Shown in pieces: positions 59,517 to 64,000 of a stretch of DNA of 64,000 bases. A model generated the notes under the pieces. It was not told the origin of the DNA. It did no database searches and saw only the letters and a list, made by a program, of their open reading frames with translations. The first letter of the stretch is position 1, and every line of letters starts with the position of its first letter. The translations under genes and the position numbers were made by a program. The stretch is from contig CP043975.1 in NCBI GenBank assembly GCA_015134335.1, positions 20,350 through 84,349 of the forward strand, in the 5' to 3' direction. Origin of the DNA: Candidatus Stammera capleta (GTDB taxonomy: Bacteria > Pseudomonadota > Gammaproteobacteria > Enterobacterales > Enterobacteriaceae).

Positions 59517-60272
59517 TGTATCATTAAACAATGTATACAATATTATACCATTTGCAACAGAAACATTAAAAGAATTAATTGTTTTAATTGGAATCTTTAA
59601 TAATAAATCACATTGATTTTTAATATTATTTTTTATACCTTTGTTTTCAGACCCTAATAATATTACAATATTTGTATATTTTTTAATAAATTTATTATTA
59701 TATAAGTAATTATGTGACTTTAAACAAGTTCCTATTATATAAAAATCATATAACTTAAGAACAGATAAAATATTTAATATATTATTACATTCTAAAATTA
59801 AAATTTTATATATTGCACCTGAAGAAGTTTTATGTACCAAATTATTATAAATAGAAACTGAATATTTTTTACTTATTATAATAATATTAATTCCTATACC
59901 TACCGCTGTCCTAATACATGAACCTAAATTATATGGATTATTAATACGATCTAAAATTAAAATTTTTATAGATTTTTTATTTTTTTTTTGACTTTTTAAA
60001 TAATCTATAAAATTTTTATATTTAAAATTAAACATATATGATCTAGTATATGCAATAATTCCCTGATGGTTATATTTATAAGAAATAAAATTAAAATAAT
60101 TTTTATTAACAAAATTTATTTTAATAAAAAATTTTTTAGCTATATTTTTTATAATATTAAATCTTATATCTTTCCTATCTTTTAACATACATATAAATTT
60201 AATATAATTAAATTTATATATAATTAAATTTTTAATTACATTAATACCATAAAATATATTATTTTGTTTCAT
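59511..60272 (-). CDS. rlmB: 23S rRNA (guanosine-2'-O)-methyltransferase RlmB
   Basis: RlmB, a SpoU-family knotted methyltransferase, methylates Gm2251 in the P loop of 23S rRNA. The 253-residue product (E. coli 243) starts with FYGINVIKNLI and has HQGIIA, ILDRINNPYNLGSCIRTA, KTSSGAIY, LLGSENKGI and a C-terminal NSFNVSVANGIILY, the three SpoU motifs. It is the last gene of the mutL-miaA-hflX-rlmB run, 3 bp after hflX. Confidence 0.94.
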   Translation of the reverse strand: MKQNNIFYGINVIKNLIIYKFNYIKFICMLKDRKDIRFNIIKNIAKKFFIKINFVNKNYFNFISYKYNHQGIIAYTRSYMFNFKYKNFIDYLKSQKKNKKSIKILILDRINNPYNLGSCIRTAVGIGINIIIISKKYSVSIYNNLVHKTSSGAIYKILILECNNILNILSVLKLYDFYIIGTCLKSHNYLYNNKFIKKYTNIVILLGSENKGIKNNIKNQCDLLLKIPIKTINSFNVSVANGIILYTLFNDTL

Positions 60273-60275
60273 ATT

Positions 60276-61565
60276 TTATTTTTTTAAACTTTCATACATA
60301 AAAGGATATTTTTTTAAAAATCTAGTTACATCTATTTTATTAAATTTAATTTTTAAATAAAATAATTTTCCGTCTTTACTTTTTTCACTTATTATAAAAT
60401 TATTTCTATATAAAAAATTTTTAATTATTAAATACTTATCTATACTTATATTAATATTATATATAGAAAAATTATGTAAAAAAAATTTATTTATATACTT
60501 AAAAATATATTTAATTCCCAAATTATATTTAGCTGAAATAAAAATTTTATAATTTTTATTAAATATTACTTTAGGTTTTAAAGTTTTAATTTTATCAATT
60601 TTATTCATAATTTGTATTACAGGTATATATTTATTTAAAATTTTTTCTAAAATTTTATTAACTATTATAATATATTTATTAAAATATATATCAGATATAT
60701 CTACAACATGTAAAATTAAATTTGAATTATTTATTTCACTTAATGTGGATTCAAAAGCTTTTAAAATAATAGAAGGAATGTCCTTAATAAAACCAATAGT
60801 ATCTAATATTAATAAATTTCTATTTACTAAATTAGAAATTTTAACTTTTCTTATATAAGTTTCTAATGTACTAAATATAAATTGTTTAGGTTCAAAATTA
60901 GAATTTGTTAATATATTAAATAATGTTGATTTTCCAGAATTTGTATATCCTACTAATGATACTGTATAAATATTAGATAATTTTCTTAATTTTTGACTTT
61001 TATCTTTTTGTGATTTTATTTTATATAATTTTTTGTTTATTAATTCAATATTCTTTTTTATTATTCTTTTATCTAATTCTATCTGTTTTTCACCAGGACC
61101 TGATATACTTTTTAACCCCCCCCTTTGTCTTTCTAAATGACTTCATCTTTTTACTAATCTAGTACTTAAATATTTTAAATAAGCTAATTTTACTTGTAAT
61201 TTTCCAAAATAAGTATTAGCTCGTTCTTTAAAAATATTTAAAATAATTTTAGTTCGATCTAAAATATTACATTTTAAATATTTAATTAAATTACGTTCTT
61301 GATTAATTTTAATAGTTTTATTTAAAACTAAAGTAAATAATTTATATTTATTTATTAATAATTTAAACTTACATAAATTACCAATTTTAAAATAATACTT
61401 ACTACTCGGATTTTTAATAATACATTTAATAAATTTCTTAATTACTAAATTATAAGAACTAATTAATTTTTGAAATTCATTAATATCTATATCATTATTA
61501 CTATTATAGTCTTTAATATATATTACTAAACATTTAGTATTAATATTAAAATTATTATTTATCAT
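60276..61565 (-). CDS. hflX: ribosome-associated GTPase HflX
   Basis: HflX is a 50S-binding GTPase that splits stalled ribosomes, notably under heat stress. The 429-residue product (E. coli 426) has an N-terminal domain (GKLQVKLAYLKYLSTRLVKRWSHLERQRGGLKSISGPGEKQIE), P-loop VGYTNSGKSTL, G3 LDTIGFI, G4 NKID and a C-terminal tail. Several Trp are TGA. I chose the ATG at 61565 (MINNNF) over 61619 because it matches the E. coli N-terminus length. Confidence 0.95.
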
Positions 61566-61631
61566 AATATAATAATTTTTTAATTTATAAATTAAATAAA
61601 AAAAAAGTTCATAATACAACTAAATATTAAT

Positions 61632-62582
61632 TTAAATAAAATATTTAATATAATTCTTTATTTTATCAAAATAATCTTTTTTATCTCTATAAACAATAAA
61701 ACTTTTTTTATATCATCTTTTTAATCATTTTAATTGTTTTTTAACTAAATATTTTGTAGATTTTATACTATTTTTAATCATATTACAATATGAAATTTTA
61801 AAATCTAAATATAATCACATTTGATAATATCCTATACATTTAATAGATGGACTATTAATATTTAAATCACTTCTATTATATAAACGTAGTACTTCTTTTT
61901 TAAAACCCAATTTTAACATATTATAAAATCTATTTTTTATGCAAATAACATAATTTTGTATATCTTTAAATAAAATAATTATTTTAATAAAATTTAAATT
62001 TAACTTAAATTTTAATTTCTTTTTTAAAAACGAACTTTTATAACCTCCAGAACAAATAAAAATTTCTAAATTACGTATTATTCTATATGTATCATTAAAA
62101 TGTATTTTTAAAGCCACTTTATTATCTAAAGTTTTTAACATATTATATACAAAAAAATTACCATATTGTTTAATTAAAAACTTTATATATTGTCGTACAT
62201 AATTATTAGAACTAGGTAATAACGATAAACCTTCAAATAATATATTATAATACATCATAGTTCCACCTACTAACAAAGGAATTTTTTTTTTTACATAAAT
62301 TATTTTATATAATATTTTATTAATATCACTAAAAAATTTATTTAATGTATAAATATTTTTAGGATCTAAAATATTTACTAATTTATGTTTAAATAATTTT
62401 AAATTATTAATAGATGGTTTATCAGTACCTATATCCATAAATTTATATATTAAAGCAGAATCAATACTAACAATTTCAAAAGAAAAAAGTTTTATTAATC
62501 TTAATGAAATATCACTTTTACCTACTGTAGTTGGACCTAATAAACAAAAAACATTATTATTATTAAATTTATATAAAAACAT
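61632..62582 (-). CDS. miaA: tRNA dimethylallyltransferase MiaA
   Basis: MiaA prenylates A37 of UNN-decoding tRNAs. The product is 316 residues, as in E. coli. It has P-loop GPTTVGKSD, SIDSALIYKFMDIGTDKP and LVGGTMMYYNILFEGLS, then PSIKCIGYYQMW, the family's GY(R)Q-W motif. The C-terminal Trp codons are TGA. This modification acts on tRNA-Trp, Cys, Leu(UAA), Phe, Tyr and Ser, which suits a genome that reads UGA as Trp. Confidence 0.95.
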
Positions 62583-62591
62583 AATATATAT

Positions 62592-64000
62592 TTATTTATT
62601 TTTACTAAATTTCTTTATATAAGAAATTAAATTATATAAATCAATAATTTTAAAAAAATTTTTATCAAATTTTATAAATTTAATAATTTTACAAAAATTA
62701 GTAATTAAAATTATAGAAGTATTTGTATTTAAAACTTTATTTAAAAATATAAAATTCATAAATCAATAAATTATTTTATTATATAAATTCTTTTGATTAA
62801 TATTTTTATTAATAAATAATATTAAATTAAATAAAAATTTTTTTAAATTAATATTTATTAAATACATAGGTATTTTATAAATTTTTAATATATTTGAATT
62901 AATATATATAATGTAAATACCTAATTTATACAAAAATTTTATAAAATCAAAATTATTATTAATAATTAAATTAATATTAATTTCCAATGATATATTATTT
63001 AATCAAATAAAATTAAGTAATTTATTTTTAAAAACAAAATAATTAATATAATAAAAAATATAATTTATATTTGTTAATATTACTTTTTTTTTTTTAATAG
63101 TAATTAAATATTTATGTGATATAAATGTAATAATTTTACCAAAATGTATTAAAAAATACTGTAAATAATTTTTTTTATTAACTTCTTTTAAATATAAATT
63201 AATATTATTATTTTTACATTTTTTTCTGTTTTTATAAATAAATAATTTTTCAATATTACTAAAAATATTCTTCCTTTTAAAATAAAGTAATAGATTTGAA
63301 TAAATACTTTTATATAATATATTAATATTTTTAAAATCTATTAAAGTTTTAATATTATTAATATTTATATTAATATATTTATAATCTATAAAAAAATATA
63401 ATATATAAGAAATATTAAAAAATTTTTCTAATAAAAAACCTTTTAAAAATTTATTAAAAATATAAAATAAAATATTTTTACTATCTATTAACCTTTTATT
63501 TAAAAAAATAATTTTAATTTTTGAATTTTTATTAAAATTAATAAAAAAAAATCCATAACATAATCAAAAATCAGTATATAAATTTATATATATATTATTT
63601 TCTATAAACTTATTTCCATATATACTAGAAATAACATTTAATATATTAACTTTTTTACAATTATTTATATATATATATTTTTTATATAGTTTTTTATTAC
63701 TATAAATATAAAAAGAAGTTTTATAATTACAAATAATAAATTTATTTAAAAAATTATTTAATAAATATCATTCTTTATTAATATTATTTAATAATTCTTG
63801 TCTTTTAAATTTAATATTAAAAAATATTTTTTTTAAAAAAACAATAGTACCTAAATTAGAGGGAATAGGTTTAATATTAAATAATACAATATTTTTATAC
63901 AAATAATTATATAAACATCAACCTATTTCAGAACTTATATTTTTAGATATAATTTTAAAATATGACATTATACTAATATAATACAAAGATAAACCTCTAA
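62592..64000 (-). CDS. mutL: DNA mismatch repair protein MutL (5' part beyond window)
   Basis: MutL couples mismatch recognition to repair. About 469 residues are visible; the N-terminus lies beyond the right edge. The frame shows the end of the GHKL ATPase domain: RGLSLYYIS in the place of RGEALASIS, SNLGTIVFLKKIFFNIKFKRQELL for the GTxVxVxxLFxNxPARxKFL motif, and FLNKRLIDSKNILFYIF for the YVNGR segment. A linker and the dimerisation domain ending DLYNLISYIKKF follow. The conserved Glu of GFRGEAL and the NTPAR residues are changed, so ATPase activity is doubtful. Four TGA codons are Trp. It starts the mutL-miaA-hflX run, 9 bp before miaA. Identification rests on pattern and synteny. Confidence 0.8.

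Overview
This window is the core-gene backbone of an extremely A+T-rich (by eye well over 80% A+T), tightly packed bacterial chromosome of the kind found in obligate intracellular insect symbionts. Two things place it. First, UGA is read as tryptophan throughout: dozens of genes stay open only if TGA is a sense codon, and the TGAs fall on conserved Trp positions (SSB, RpoA, EF-Tu, EF-G, Lon, GlyRS). TGG survives at a few sites, and every gene ends in TAA or, once, TAG. Second, the gene neighbourhoods are relics of the enterobacterial map: mutL-miaA-hflX-rlmB, dnaK-dnaJ-ileS-rpsT-ksgA-apaH, rpsA-serS-trxB-infA, clpP-clpX-lon, argU-folD-cysS, hisS-der, cysT-leuZ and str-S10-spc-alpha. I infer a gammaproteobacterial (Enterobacterales-derived) symbiont with a highly reduced genome. 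Candidatus Stammera capleta (leaf-beetle symbiont, about 15% GC) fits what I recall, but I could not test this and offer it as a hypothesis only.

Layout. 1-3.5 kb: rpoH-hslV-hslU and a small unknown gene (minus). 3.7-8.3 kb: rsmD, dnaB, ssb, rpsA (plus). 8.3-10.6 kb: dusA, serS (minus). 10.7-16.7 kb: trxB, infA, nusB, clpP, clpX, lon (plus). 16.7-19.7 kb: tRNA-Arg, folD, cysS and an unknown membrane protein. 19.7-24.8 kb: rnpB, der, hisS, tsaB, metK. 25-29.3 kb: glyA, dnaJ, dnaK. 29.5-33.9 kb: ileS, rsmA, apaH. 33.9-40 kb: rpsT, pgi, mnmA, glyS, glyQ. 40.1-57.7 kb: one continuous minus-strand run from rpsL to rplQ, fusing the str, S10, spc and alpha operons; rpmD is missing. 57.9-64 kb: tRNA-Cys, tRNA-Leu, def, fmt, rlmB, hflX, miaA and the 3' part of mutL, which runs off the right edge.

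Function. Almost everything serves translation: ribosomal proteins, factors, five aminoacyl-tRNA synthetases, formylation and deformylation, rRNA and tRNA modification, RNase P. The rest is protein quality control (DnaK/DnaJ, HslUV, ClpXP, Lon, sigma-32), a little replication and repair (DnaB, SSB, MutL), one-carbon metabolism feeding fMet and SAM (GlyA, FolD, MetK), one glycolytic enzyme (Pgi), thioredoxin reductase and Ap4A hydrolase. I see no amino-acid or vitamin biosynthesis, mobile elements, CRISPR, phage genes or secondary-metabolite genes. Packing is extreme: convergent genes end on overlapping or nearly touching stop codons, while divergent pairs keep 80-210 bp of promoter space. I found no obviously new multi-gene system; the most distinctive signals are the recoded UGA, the shared palindromic stop cassettes and the degenerate motifs in Der and MutL.
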